Part shown: piece by piece, positions 1 through 8,635 of the stretch | Layout: each line of letters opens with the position of its first letter | Numbering within the stretch: position 1 is the first letter of the stretch | Source of the DNA: JTS-AC122 sp050246015 | GTDB lineage: Bacteria > Planctomycetota > Phycisphaerae > Phycisphaerales > UBA1924 | DNA length: 64,000 bases | Assembly: GCA_050246015.1 (NCBI GenBank) | Contig: JBFWWU010000018.1 | Coordinates: forward strand, 1-64,000 | Reading direction: 5' to 3' | The notes under the pieces: generated by a model | What the model was told of the DNA's origin: nothing | Seen by the model: the letters and a program-made list of their open reading frames with translations, nothing else | Database searches by the model: none | Translations under genes and position numbers: made by a program

Positions 1-232
1 CGAGCCGCTCTCGCACATGCGAGAGACTCACAAACACATGCGAGAGCCGCTCTCGCACATGCGAGAGACACTCAAACACCTGCGGGAGCGGCTCTCGCAC
101 ATGCGAGAGACTCTCAAACACATGCGAGAGCCTCTCTCGCACATGCGGGAGACTCTCAAACACATGCGAGAGCCGCTCTCGCATGTGCGGGAGACTCTCA
201 AACACATGTGGGAGCCTCTCTCGCATAGGCGC
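1..232. repeat. 42-bp tandem palindromic repeat, about 5.5 copies
   Basis: Units begin at about 40, 82, 124, 166 and 208, with a partial unit at the window edge. Each unit carries two palindromes, one of the form gcgagag/ctctcgc and one of the form ctctcgc-acat-gcgagag, so the region can fold into a run of hairpins on either strand. The period is 14 codons, which leaves frames open on both strands. I regard those frames as a by-product of the period, not as genes. The copies differ at scattered positions. The array lies downstream of the ABC ATPase gene that ends at 475 and may continue beyond the window. Confidence 0.9.
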
Positions 233-261
233 GGCCTCTTCCGGCCGGGAGCGTCCCCCTG

Positions 262-414
262 CCACCGGATGCTGCTCCTTGCGCATCCGGTGCGACGCGG
301 TGCGGTCGCGCGCCCCTCCCGGCACCGGATGTGCAAAGCCACATCCGGTGGCACGCGTGTCCGGTGCCGCCAGCCAAGGCCACATCCGGTGGCACGCGTG
401 TCCGGTGCCGCCAG
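262..414. repeat. Hairpins and two-copy 36-bp direct repeat sharing a ccggatgtg core
   Basis: A 36-bp sequence starting gccacatccggtgg occurs at 338-373 and again at 379-414. Two hairpins precede or overlap it: caccggatgc/gcatccggtg at 263-292, and caccggatgtg/cacatccggtg at 323-350, the latter a perfect 11-bp stem with a 6-nt loop. Together with the 42-bp array this fills the space between the ABC ATPase and whatever lies to the left. No protein-coding content is convincing here. Confidence 0.85.
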
Positions 415-426
415 CGGGGTGGATGA

Positions 427-474
427 GTGGGGGGGGGGAGGGGGGGAGGGGGGGGATTGGGGGAGGGGGGGGGG
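427..474. repeat. Poly-G tract (possible G-quadruplex)
   Basis: About 45 bases that are almost entirely G on the plus strand, broken by single A or TT steps. It directly abuts the stop codon of the ABC ATPase on the minus strand, so its transcript would carry a C-rich 3' end. Similar tracts recur near 32470, 41420, 43080 and 45020. Confidence 0.85.
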
Positions 475-2355
475 TTAGACGGCGGCGCGGCGTTCCTGGG
501 TTGCCAGACGCAGGATGTTCGCCTGGGTCATCTCGTCCCCGCGCAGTTCGCCCGTCATGCGTCCGCCGCAGAGCACGATGATCCGGTCCGAGAGCGCGAG
601 CAGTTCGGGCATCTCGCTGGAGACCAGCAGCACGCCCGCCCCCTTGTCGGCCGCGTCGCGCACGAGGCGGTAGATCTCGGCCTTGGTTCCGACGTCGATC
701 CCCCGCGTCGGCTCGTCGAGCAGCAGGACCCGCGTCCCCCCTCCCATCCACCGCGCGATGAGCAGTTTCTGCTGGTTTCCCCCCGAGAGTTCATTGGGCA
801 GCGACGCCGCCGACGCCGCCTTGATCTGGAACGAGGCGATCCGCTCGCGCACGTGCCGGCGTTCAAGCCCCAGCGCCCGCACGCCGAAGCGAGCGAGCCT
901 CGACATGAACGGCATCACGATGTTCTCGCCGATGCCGAGCTGGAAGAAGAGCCCCTGGAGTTTGCGGTCCTCGGGGACGTACCCCATGCCCGCGCGGATC
1001 GACGCCTCCGGCCGCCCCCGCGGGATCGTCTCTTCCCCCTTGTCCGTCCGGCACGTGACCGTGCCGCGGGCCCGCGGGTCGAGCCCGAAGATGGCGTCGA
1101 GCAGTTCCGAGCGCCCCGACCCCACCAGCCCGCCCACGCCCACGATCTCGCCCGGGCTCAGCGCCAGCGACAGCCGCTCGAGTTTGCCCGGCGACCAGAT
1201 GTCGCTCACGCGCAGCAGCGGCGCGTGCGGCAGCGGCTGATACGGATGAACACCCCCCCCCCCCCCCCCGCCTGCGTCCCCGTCTCCCCGCCCGTCCCCG
1301 TTTCCGCCGTTTCCTTCTCCTTCTCTTCGCCCCCCGGGGCCGTCGTCGCCGCCGCCGATGCGGATCACGCGCCTCGCCGGCACGTCCAGCCGCCGCCCGA
1401 TCATCTGCTCGACCAGCGCCGGCTCGTCGATGTCCCTGACGTTGGATGTGGCCACGAACCGGCCGTCGCGCAGCACGCTCACGCGGTCGCACGCGGCGAA
1501 GATCTCACCCATGCGGTGCGAGACGTAGATCACCGTGATTCCCTCGCCGGCCAGCCGCCGCACGATCGCCAGCAGCCGCTCGACCTCCGCGATCGAGAGC
1601 GAACTCGTCGGCTCGTCGAGCACGATCACCCGCGCCCCCCCGCCTCCCTCTTTTCCCCCCGCGCCGGCACCCGCGTGCCCCCCCGCGTGCCCCCCCGCGT
1701 GCCCCCCCGCGTGCCCCCCCGCGTGCCCCCCCGCGTGCCCCCCCGCGTGCCCCCCCGCGTGCCCGCGCGAGCGGGATGACGCCGAGGACTGCCGATCGTC
1801 CAGCGCGCCGGCGATCTGCACGATCTGCCGGTGCCCCGGTGAGAGCGATCCCAGCGGGGCGCGCGGGTTGATCCCCGGCTCCAGCGCCGCCAGCAGCCGC
1901 GCCGCCCGGTCGTTCATGACGCGGCGGTCCAGCAGCCCCAGCCGATTCCGCGGCAGGTCGTGCAGGCACAGGTTCTCCGCCACCGTCAGGTTCGGGCACT
2001 GCGCCAGTTCCTGGTGCACGAGGCGCACGCCCATGTCGAAGGCGTCCTGGAGCGAGCCCGGGCGCAGGTCGTGAGTCCCGTTCCCCGCCGAGATGGTGAC
2101 CACCCCGGCGTCCTGCCGGTGCAGCCCCGCGATGACCTTCCCCAGCGTGCTCTTGCCCGCGCCGTTCTCGCCCATGAGGGCATGGACCTCCCCCCGGCGG
2201 AACGAGACGCTCACGTCGTCGAGCGCCTGCGTGATGCCGAAGCGCTTGGAGATGTGCCGCGCCACGAGGAAATCGTCCGGGGCGACGGCCTGGCTCGCGG
2301 CGGTCTCCGGGGCCGATGATGTGGGGCGAGGTGACACCGCCGCATGATACCCCAA
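475..2355 (-). CDS. Sugar ABC transporter ATP-binding protein (RbsA/MglA type), with low-complexity inserts
   Basis: Fused two-domain ATPase of the ribose/galactose importer type, 626 residues. These proteins energise a cytoplasmic-membrane sugar permease. Domain 1 has Walker A GENGAGKST at about 62-70, a signature-like LSPGHRQ and Walker B VIVLDEPTSSLS. Domain 2 has the usual degenerate GLVGSGRSE loop, then LSGGNQQK and VLLLDEPTRGID, as expected for this subfamily. Two things are odd. An eight-copy Gly-Gly-His-Ala run at about 196-229 sits between the signature and Walker B of domain 1. A Gly-rich stretch coded by a C-run near 1255-1272 sits in the inter-domain linker. No permease or binding protein is in the window; they could lie beyond the left edge. 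The first 25 residues look unstructured, so a later start is possible. Confidence 0.85.
   Translation of the reverse strand: MGYHAAVSPRPTSSAPETAASQAVAPDDFLVARHISKRFGITQALDDVSVSFRRGEVHALMGENGAGKSTLGKVIAGLHRQDAGVVTISAGNGTHDLRPGSLQDAFDMGVRLVHQELAQCPNLTVAENLCLHDLPRNRLGLLDRRVMNDRAARLLAALEPGINPRAPLGSLSPGHRQIVQIAGALDDRQSSASSRSRGHAGGHAGGHAGGHAGGHAGGHAGGHAGGHAGAGAGGKEGGGGARVIVLDEPTSSLSIAEVERLLAIVRRLAGEGITVIYVSHRMGEIFAACDRVSVLRDGRFVATSNVRDIDEPALVEQMIGRRLDVPARRVIRIGGGDDGPGGRREGEGNGGNGDGRGDGDAGGGGGGGVHPYQPLPHAPLLRVSDIWSPGKLERLSLALSPGEIVGVGGLVGSGRSELLDAIFGLDPRARGTVTCRTDKGEETIPRGRPEASIRAGMGYVPEDRKLQGLFFQLGIGENIVMPFMSRLARFGVRALGLERRHVRERIASFQIKAASAASLPNELSGGNQQKLLIARWMGGGTRVLLLDEPTRGIDVGTKAEIYRLVRDAADKGAGVLLVSSEMPELLALSDRIIVLCGGRMTGELRGDEMTQANILRLATQERRAAV
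1671..1770. repeat. 12-bp in-frame tandem repeat (Gly-Gly-His-Ala) inside the ABC ATPase
   Basis: About eight copies of a 12-bp unit (ccccgcgtgccc on the plus strand). The period is a multiple of three, so the ATPase frame stays open. The copies are nearly identical, which suggests recent slippage expansion. Confidence 0.9.
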
Positions 2356-2400
2356 GCACGCGATGCGGAAAAGTTGCGGCCGGTGTCCGAGTGCGATCAG

Positions 2401-2458
2401 GTGTGCGGGTGTGCGGGTGTGCGGGTGTGCGGGTGTGCGGCTGTGCGGCTGTGCGGGA
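2401..2458. repeat. 8-bp tandem repeat (gtgcgggt) upstream of the ABC ATPase
   Basis: About seven copies of an 8-bp unit, slightly degraded at the right end. It lies in the 240-bp gap between the dehydrogenase stop at 2596 and the ATPase start at 2355, on the 5' side of the ATPase. The period is not a multiple of three, so it is non-coding. Copy-number change here could affect transcription or translation of the ATPase, but that is inference. Confidence 0.85.
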
Positions 2459-2595
2459 ATGCTGGTGTGCCACCGATCGCTGCTGTTGAGCGATCGGTGT
2501 CTTCGGGGATGATCAAAGACGCCGATCGTGCACAGGCCTCGATCGATGGCAGGCGCGCTGCGCCGCCCAGACTGACTGTTGGCGGGAGGCCGTGA

Positions 2596-3384
2596 TTACA
2601 GCGTCCCCAGCCTTCCGCCGTCCACGGGCAGGTTGATCCCATTGATGTACGCCGCGGCTGGGGACGCGAGGAACGCCACCGCCGCCGCCGTTTCTTCCGG
2701 CTCGGCGAACCGTCCCGCGGGGATGGTCGCGCGCAGTTCGTCGGCGACCTGCTTCTCGCTCACGCCTTGTTTCTTCGCACGCCCGGCGATCAGCGCCGAC
2801 AGCCGCTCCGTCGCGGTGTACCCCGGCAGGACGTTGTTGACCGTGATGCCGAACGGCCCGAGTTCGCCCGCGAGCGTCTTGGCCCAACTCGCCACCGCCC
2901 CGCGGATCGTGTTCGACACCCCCAGCCCCGGGATCGGCTGTTTCACGCTCGTCGAGATGATGTTGATGATCCGGCCGTACTTGGCGTCCTTCATCCCCGG
3001 CACCAGCGCCTGCGTCAACAGTTGGTTGCAGATCAGGTGCGCCTGAAACGCCGCCAGGAACTGCTCCGGCCCCGCGTCCACCGCGGTCCCCGGCGCCGGC
3101 CCACCGGTGTTATTGATCAAAATGTGAAACGGGCGCTCCGGCCGGATGTCCGTCCGCACCGCTTCCCGCACCGACGCCGGATCGCCGAAGTCCGCCGCGA
3201 TCCAGTGGTGCGTCTGCGTCGGGGTGCACGGCAACTCCGCCGCGACGGCCTTGAGCCGCTCGACATTGCGCGCCAGCAGCGTCACATCCGCGCCCGCGGC
3301 GGCCAGTTCCACCGCGCACGCCAAGCCGATGCCCTGCGTCGAGCCGCAGACCAGCGCCCGCTTTCCCGTCAGATCAAGTTTCAT
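2596..3384 (-). CDS. SDR family oxidoreductase lacking the canonical catalytic Tyr
   Basis: A 262-residue Rossmann-fold protein of the short-chain dehydrogenase family. The N-terminal nucleotide motif is present but imperfect (ALVCGSTQGIG, about 10-20), followed by an INNTGG motif near 96 and the family-typical ITVNNVLPG near 185. Where classical SDRs have YxxxK, this protein reads VSNTIRGAV, so the catalytic tyrosine appears absent. I recall a beta-ketoacyl-reductase-like SDR subgroup with this deviation, in which the reaction is uncertain. It lies upstream of the ABC ATPase on the same strand, but 240 bp of repeats separate them, so co-transcription is unclear. Substrate unknown. Confidence 0.8.
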   Translation of the reverse strand: MKLDLTGKRALVCGSTQGIGLACAVELAAAGADVTLLARNVERLKAVAAELPCTPTQTHHWIAADFGDPASVREAVRTDIRPERPFHILINNTGGPAPGTAVDAGPEQFLAAFQAHLICNQLLTQALVPGMKDAKYGRIINIISTSVKQPIPGLGVSNTIRGAVASWAKTLAGELGPFGITVNNVLPGYTATERLSALIAGRAKKQGVSEKQVADELRATIPAGRFAEPEETAAAVAFLASPAAAYINGINLPVDGGRLGTL

Positions 3385-3408
3385 GCCCGAGCGTAGGGGC
3401 GCTCGAAC

Positions 3409-3696
3409 TCACTTGGCGACCGTCGCCGCCATCTGCTCGCGAGCCTTGGCGTCCAGCGCCTCGAACTTCGCCTTGCACCCGGTGCAGCAGAACCCGATGT
3501 TCTTCCCGCCCGCGCTCACCACCCCGGCGCTGGGGTTCACCGGATTCTTCGAGTACGGGCACACCGTGTTGTCGGCCATCGCGCCCATCGACTTGTCAGA
3601 ACTCGCCGACGCTTCCTTCTTGTCGCTGGCGCAGCCCGCCACCAGGGCCATCAGGCAGAGCGAAGCCGCCGCGACGATCATCTTTCGGGTCTTCAT
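3409..3696 (-). CDS. Small lipoprotein with a TRASH/YHS-like Cys motif
   Basis: A 95-residue protein starting MKTRKMIVAAASL, with a hydrophobic signal and a lipobox LVAGC, so it is probably a lipid-anchored periplasmic protein. The mature part has an isolated Cys in CPYSKNPVNP and then GFCCTGCKAKFEAL. This spacing resembles the metal-binding TRASH/YHS family, so copper or another thiophilic metal is a reasonable guess. The start at 3696 is preferred over 3723 because aaggac lies 8 bases upstream and the signal peptide then begins correctly. It ends 24 bases before the dehydrogenase start and may share its transcript. Confidence 0.75.
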   Translation of the reverse strand: MKTRKMIVAAASLCLMALVAGCASDKKEASASSDKSMGAMADNTVCPYSKNPVNPSAGVVSAGGKNIGFCCTGCKAKFEALDAKAREQMAATVAK

Positions 3697-4018
3697 TGGC
3701 AAATGTCCTTGAAAGAGGTGCATGTTCCCGCTGGAGAGGTCATGATATCAACGTGAGCCGTGGGTCACCACCCCCTCAGAAAGTGCCTCCCGCGGCGGCT
3801 CACACCATTTTGACACCATCCCGCCCTCACGTCGAACCTGATGGAACCCAACCGCGTGGAATAGGTAGATACAGTGGGGCGAATCGGTACTCTCTGCCCG
3901 CGCGCGCGGCGCGAGAGGAGCAGACGGCCGCCCCGCCCGGGTGGTCGGACGAGCGGTTTGACCCGATAATTGAAGAGGCGTTCCCGACCGGTTCCACGCG
4001 TCGGGCAATGAGGTCCAG
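3697..4018. other. Divergent intergenic region
   Basis: About 320 bases between the minus-strand lipoprotein and the plus-strand DUF4175-like gene, so both promoters should lie here. A GATAAT hexamer at about 3965-3970 could be a -10 box for the plus-strand gene, but no convincing -35 box accompanies it. A gaggt ribosome-binding site precedes the ATG at 4019. No coding sequence or strong secondary structure was seen. Confidence 0.4.
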
Positions 4019-7000
4019 ATGAGTTCACACACCAATCGAACCGAAGCGGACGGGCGGCACGGGCACATGTCCGCCTCGCTCGCGTCGATCCGCCTGAGCG
4101 CCAAACTCCTGCTGCTGGCGACCGCGTGCGCGGTCCTGATCGCCGCCGCCGTCGGCGCCGTCATGCTCGCGGGTCTCACTGACTATGTCCTGCGCACCCC
4201 GGCGTGGCTTCGCATGTCGCTTTGGGCGCTGGGTGTGGTCATGCTGGCGCTCTACGTCCGTCGCCGCATCGTCCCCGCCGGACGATTCGCTCCATCGCTC
4301 ACCGAGATCGCGCTGCGGGTCGAGCAGTCCGAGCCCGGCCGACGCGCCGGCCTCCCCGGCCTGCTCGCGTCCGGCCTGGAACTCGGCGCCGATCGAGCGC
4401 CACCCCCGCCCGTCGTGGCCCAGGCCAGTGACCGCTTCGCGCACGTCTCCCGCGCGTCGCTGCTGACGCCCGGGCGCTCGCTGCGCGCCATCGGGCTCAT
4501 GGCTCTGGTCTGCATTCTTGCCGCCGCCGCATGGACCGCCACCCCGACTCTCGCCGCCATCGCCGCCAAGCGCATCGTCACCCCGTGGTCCGGCGCCGAA
4601 TGGCCCAAGCGCACCGAAGTAGCCGACGCCACTTCAAACAAGCCGCACCCGCGAGGCTCCGGGTTCGTCCTCCGCGCCATCCTCAAAAAGAACCACTCAC
4701 TCTTCACGATGAACGACTCCGGCGCGGACGCCCGGGTCGTCGGCCGCTTCCGCGTGATCGTGGACGGCAACCCCTCCTCCACTCGCCGCGTGCTGCTCAC
4801 CAAGCAGACTGGCCGCGCCGCCCGCGAGCCCGACGGCGATGCCGACGCCGTCTCCGTCCTGCCCCAATCGCCCCCGTCCGCCTCGTCCACCAGTTCCCTC
4901 TACGAATACCTCATCGAGCCCTGGGGCCTGACCCCCGCCGGCGAGCACGCCGCCGCTGCCCCCGCCAAGGTCGAACTCGAATACTGGTTCGAGACCGACG
5001 ACGATGCCACCGCGCCCGCCCGGGTCCTGCTCGTCGAGCCACCCGCCATCACTCACGCGTCGCTCTCTCTCACCCCCCCGCTGTATTACATCGCCGGCGG
5101 CGACCCCGCTCTTGCCTCGGCTTACCCCGTCTCCCCCAGGCTCATCGATCTCGGCGGCGGCGCGGATGAACGCGCCGCCCCCAGGCCCATCCTCCGCGGC
5201 TCCCGCGTCGAACTCACCCTCGCCCTCAACAAGCCCTTGCCCGGCGCCGCCGGTGATCCCGTCGAATGGGCCCGCGCCACCCTCGGCTCCGACATCGCCT
5301 CCATCCTTCAACGTGCCCAATGCGCTTCCTCCGCCGATGCCGCCTCTAGTTCCCTCACCGACCGCGAACTCGCCGTGCGCTGGATCATGGACCAGCCCGT
5401 CAACGTCCAGGTGAACCTGCTCGATGAGCACGGCATCGGCAATGTCGAGACCTACGGGTACCGATTCGACGCGCTCGAAGACAAGCCCCCGCAGGCCAGC
5501 GTCACGCTCCCCATTGAGGACAAGACCGTTCTCCCCACCGCCTCACTCGATCTGCGCGCCGAAGGCCGCGACGACATCGGGCTCACCAGCGTCGCGCTCT
5601 GGCAGCAGATCGCGCGCCCGCCCGCTGACTCCTCGGGCGTTCCCGCCGAACCCGTCTCCGACGCCGCCCCCATCGCCACGCAGCAGGCCTCCCCCTCCGT
5701 CGCCTCGCCCGGTCCGGATTACGCCGGCGCATTCTCCGTCCCCGGTTCGCTCCCCCCCCGGCTCGACGTCGGCGCCCGGCTTGACCTGGGCACACTGAGC
5801 GTCGTCCCCGGCGACGAAGTCTGGCTCACCGCCCGGGCCGCCGACGCCTACGAACTCCAAGGCGACACCCACCCGACCACCGTTTCCTCCATCCGCCGAC
5901 TCCGGATCATCTCCCAGGAGCAGTTTATCGAGCAGGTCTGGGCCGAACTCGCCGGCGTCCGGCGCGCCGCGATCGCCATGGCCGAGGACCAGCAGCGACT
6001 GCGCAGCGAGACCGCTCGCAACGCCGAGGCCTCCCGCCTCGAGCGCTCCCAGGCCGCCATCTCCGACCGCATCGCGCGCGAGGGCCAGGCGCTGGCAAGC
6101 GTCGAGTCGCGCATGCAGGAGAACGGCCTGCGCGACCCGGAAATGCAGGAGATCCTCCGCGATGCCAAGGACGCCCTCGACGACGCCGGCAAGTCGTCCG
6201 TCCAGGCGGCCCAGAACCTCACCCAGGCCAAGCAGCGCGAGCAGCAGTCCGGTTCCCCCGACGCCGACTCCCGCGACGCCGCACAGGCCGATCAGAAGGA
6301 CACGCAGGAGAGCCTCGAACAACTCGCCGAGCGCTTGGATCAGGGCCAGGACCTGTGGTCGATGAAGCGGGCCGTCGAGAAACTCCTCCAGGATCAGAAG
6401 GACCTCAAGGCCAAGACCGCCGACATCGGTCGGCAGACCACCGGGCGACGCCCCAGCGACCTGACCGCGCCGGAGCGTGAATCCCTCCAGCAGGCGTCGC
6501 AGGAGCAGCAGGGCTTGGCGCAGCGCGCCGCCGAGGCGATCCAGAAGATGATGGACGCCGAGCAGAACCTGCGCAAGAACGACCCCGCCGCCGCGGACGC
6601 GATGAACCAGGCCACTCGCCAGGCCCAGCGCGACCAACTCCAGCAGAAAATGGAGCAGGCTGCCCAGCAGGTCCAGCAGAACCAGACCAACACCGCCCAG
6701 TCCCAGCAGCAGCAGGCGATCGAGTCGATGGAGCAGATGCTCGATCAACTCCAGAACACCGCCAAGAACCGCGACGAAGTCCTGCGTCGCCAACTCGCGA
6801 CGCTCATCGAATCCCTCGAAGCCCTCATCCGTGATCAGGAAGGACAACTCGACGCGCTCACCGAGGCCCTGGTCAAAGGCGACCCCAAGGCGGCGGGCCT
6901 CGATCGCGGCATGGTCCGCCTCCACCAGAACACCCTGGGCGTGCTCGACGAGGCTCGCCGTGCCGCCCGCGAGATCGCCCCCGTCGCCGACCTGATCGAC

Positions 7001-8635
7001 GAGGCCGCCGCCGCCCAGCAACAGGCCGTCATCGCGCTGCGGGCCGAACCCATCAAGGCCGACCAGGCCCAGCAGAGCGAGGTCGCCAGTCTGGACAAAC
7101 TCAAAGAGGCCAAGGAACTCGCCGAGAAACTCGACCGCGAGGCCCGCAACCGCCAGACCCAGCGCCAGCGCGCCGAACTCAAGAAGGCCTACGCCGAGGC
7201 GCTCACGCAACAGCTCGCGCTGCGCCAGGAGACCGACGCGCTCGTGGGCGTCGAAGCGACACGCCGAACCCGCGCCGAGGCCCGCACCCTCGGCGAGCGA
7301 CAGCGCGCGATCCAGGACTCCCTCGCCAAACTCGAATCCCAATCCAAGGAACTCTCCGACGCCGTCATGTTCAGTTTCGCCCACAAACGCCTCGACGACT
7401 CCATGGGCCGGGCCGCGACCACGCTCGCCGACGGCGTCGCCGACCGTGTCGTCACCCGCAACCAGGACAGCGCCGTCCGCATCCTCCAGGCCCTCATCGA
7501 AGCCCTCGATCAAAAGAAGGACGACGACGACCAGTTCCGCCAGCAGCAGGACCAGCAGCAGGGCAACGGCAATCAGAATCAGAACGGCCGCGTCCCGCTC
7601 GTCCCGGATTCCGCGCAGGTCAAACTGCTCCGCCTGATGCAGCAGGAAACGCTCGACCTCACGCGCGAGGCCGACGCGAGCAAGGACGCTTCCCTCACCG
7701 AATCCGTCGGTCGCCTTCAATCAGACCTTGCCCAGCAGGCCGAGGCGCTGATCCGCAAACTCATGGAAAGTCAGGGCGGCCCGCCGCCCGGCGGCCCCGA
7801 GCCCGACATCAACCCCGGCGCGGGCGATAAGCCCGCCGATCCGCCTCCCGCCGGCGCGTCCGCGCCGCTTGGCTATCCCCAGCCCCAGCCCGAGCCCAAG
7901 CCCGCCCCTCCCAAGCCCGACCCCTCGAGCCCGCCGGTCTCCCCAGCGCCGGCGTCCGACCCAAAGTCTCCACCGCCCGCTCAGCCCGACCCCGATCCCA
8001 AGCAGCCCGACAAGCCCAAGCCCGATCAGCCCAAAGACCCCGGCCTCCCTTCGCTCGATGACCTCCTCGGCACCGGCGATAAGACCCGGCCCGGCGACAA
8101 GCCCCCCGTCGATCCGCTGGATCCGAACTCCGCCGACCTTGAACGGCTCCTGACCGGGCGGGAGATCGGCGACGCCTTCAAGCAGGCCGTCGCCCTCATG
8201 GGTGACGCATCCAAGCGGCTCGCCGATGCCAAGGACACCTCGCTCACGACCCAGCGCGTGCAGGAGGGCATCGTGCGCCGGCTCGATCAACTCCTGTCCA
8301 GCCTCGAGCAGATGCAGCAGCAACAGCAGCAGCAGAGCAGTTCCAGCCAGCAGCAGCAGGAACAGCAGCAGCGCAACGTCCCGCAGCAGCAGCAGCGCGA
8401 CCAGCAGAACCAGGAAAACCAGGGCGAAAACAAGGGCCAGGTGATCGAGCCGCCGGCGCGCCGCGACGCGCCGATCCGCCCCGGCCTCGACGCCGCCCGT
8501 TCCGCCTGGGGCAAACTGCCCGACCGCGTCCGCGACCTGCTCGTGCAGGGGTCCAGCGACCGCTTTAGTTCGATGTACGAAGCGATGACCGAGGCCTATT
8601 ACAAGAAACTCGCGGAGCAGGGGAAATCACGATGA
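4019..8635 (+). CDS. Giant DUF4175-like membrane protein with Gln-rich coiled coil
   Basis: A 1538-residue protein. Hydrophobic segments at about 27-52, 62-80 and 158-180 anchor it in the membrane. A middle region of about 450 residues looks like extracytoplasmic beta-rich sequence. From about 635 to 1230 the sequence is heptad-like, charged and Gln/Ala-rich, indicating long coiled coils. A Pro-rich hinge (about 1250-1365) and poly-Gln runs (about 1427-1470) follow. The architecture matches what planctomycete genomes label DUF4175; the function of that family is not known to me. The start has a gaggt site 8 bases upstream. The stop overlaps the next ATG by 4 bases (ATGA), so it is translationally coupled to the toroid protein. 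Confidence 0.75.
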   Translation: MSSHTNRTEADGRHGHMSASLASIRLSAKLLLLATACAVLIAAAVGAVMLAGLTDYVLRTPAWLRMSLWALGVVMLALYVRRRIVPAGRFAPSLTEIALRVEQSEPGRRAGLPGLLASGLELGADRAPPPPVVAQASDRFAHVSRASLLTPGRSLRAIGLMALVCILAAAAWTATPTLAAIAAKRIVTPWSGAEWPKRTEVADATSNKPHPRGSGFVLRAILKKNHSLFTMNDSGADARVVGRFRVIVDGNPSSTRRVLLTKQTGRAAREPDGDADAVSVLPQSPPSASSTSSLYEYLIEPWGLTPAGEHAAAAPAKVELEYWFETDDDATAPARVLLVEPPAITHASLSLTPPLYYIAGGDPALASAYPVSPRLIDLGGGADERAAPRPILRGSRVELTLALNKPLPGAAGDPVEWARATLGSDIASILQRAQCASSADAASSSLTDRELAVRWIMDQPVNVQVNLLDEHGIGNVETYGYRFDALEDKPPQASVTLPIEDKTVLPTASLDLRAEGRDDIGLTSVALWQQIARPPADSSGVPAEPVSDAAPIATQQASPSVASPGPDYAGAFSVPGSLPPRLDVGARLDLGTLSVVPGDEVWLTARAADAYELQGDTHPTTVSSIRRLRIISQEQFIEQVWAELAGVRRAAIAMAEDQQRLRSETARNAEASRLERSQAAISDRIAREGQALASVESRMQENGLRDPEMQEILRDAKDALDDAGKSSVQAAQNLTQAKQREQQSGSPDADSRDAAQADQKDTQESLEQLAERLDQGQDLWSMKRAVEKLLQDQKDLKAKTADIGRQTTGRRPSDLTAPERESLQQASQEQQGLAQRAAEAIQKMMDAEQNLRKNDPAAADAMNQATRQAQRDQLQQKMEQAAQQVQQNQTNTAQSQQQQAIESMEQMLDQLQNTAKNRDEVLRRQLATLIESLEALIRDQEGQLDALTEALVKGDPKAAGLDRGMVRLHQNTLGVLDEARRAAREIAPVADLIDEAAAAQQQAVIALRAEPIKADQAQQSEVASLDKLKEAKELAEKLDREARNRQTQRQRAELKKAYAEALTQQLALRQETDALVGVEATRRTRAEARTLGERQRAIQDSLAKLESQSKELSDAVMFSFAHKRLDDSMGRAATTLADGVADRVVTRNQDSAVRILQALIEALDQKKDDDDQFRQQQDQQQGNGNQNQNGRVPLVPDSAQVKLLRLMQQETLDLTREADASKDASLTESVGRLQSDLAQQAEALIRKLMESQGGPPPGGPEPDINPGAGDKPADPPPAGASAPLGYPQPQPEPKPAPPKPDPSSPPVSPAPASDPKSPPPAQPDPDPKQPDKPKPDQPKDPGLPSLDDLLGTGDKTRPGDKPPVDPLDPNSADLERLLTGREIGDAFKQAVALMGDASKRLADAKDTSLTTQRVQEGIVRRLDQLLSSLEQMQQQQQQQSSSSQQQQEQQQRNVPQQQQRDQQNQENQGENKGQVIEPPARRDAPIRPGLDAARSAWGKLPDRVRDLLVQGSSDRFSSMYEAMTEAYYKKLAEQGKSR

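Noticed and set aside
1..232. CRISPR array
   Set aside because: Repeats are directly contiguous with no unique spacers, and no cas gene is present in the window.
17..478. A 153-codon frame through the 42-bp array (MRETLKHMREPLSH repeats)
   Set aside because: It is open only because the period is a multiple of three, is open on the other strand too, runs into the poly-G tract, and shows no ribosome-binding site.
5543..7720. A 725-codon open frame on the minus strand within the DUF4175-like gene
   Set aside because: Low-complexity Leu/Gly sequence opposite a well-supported coiled-coil gene; no signal or start context.
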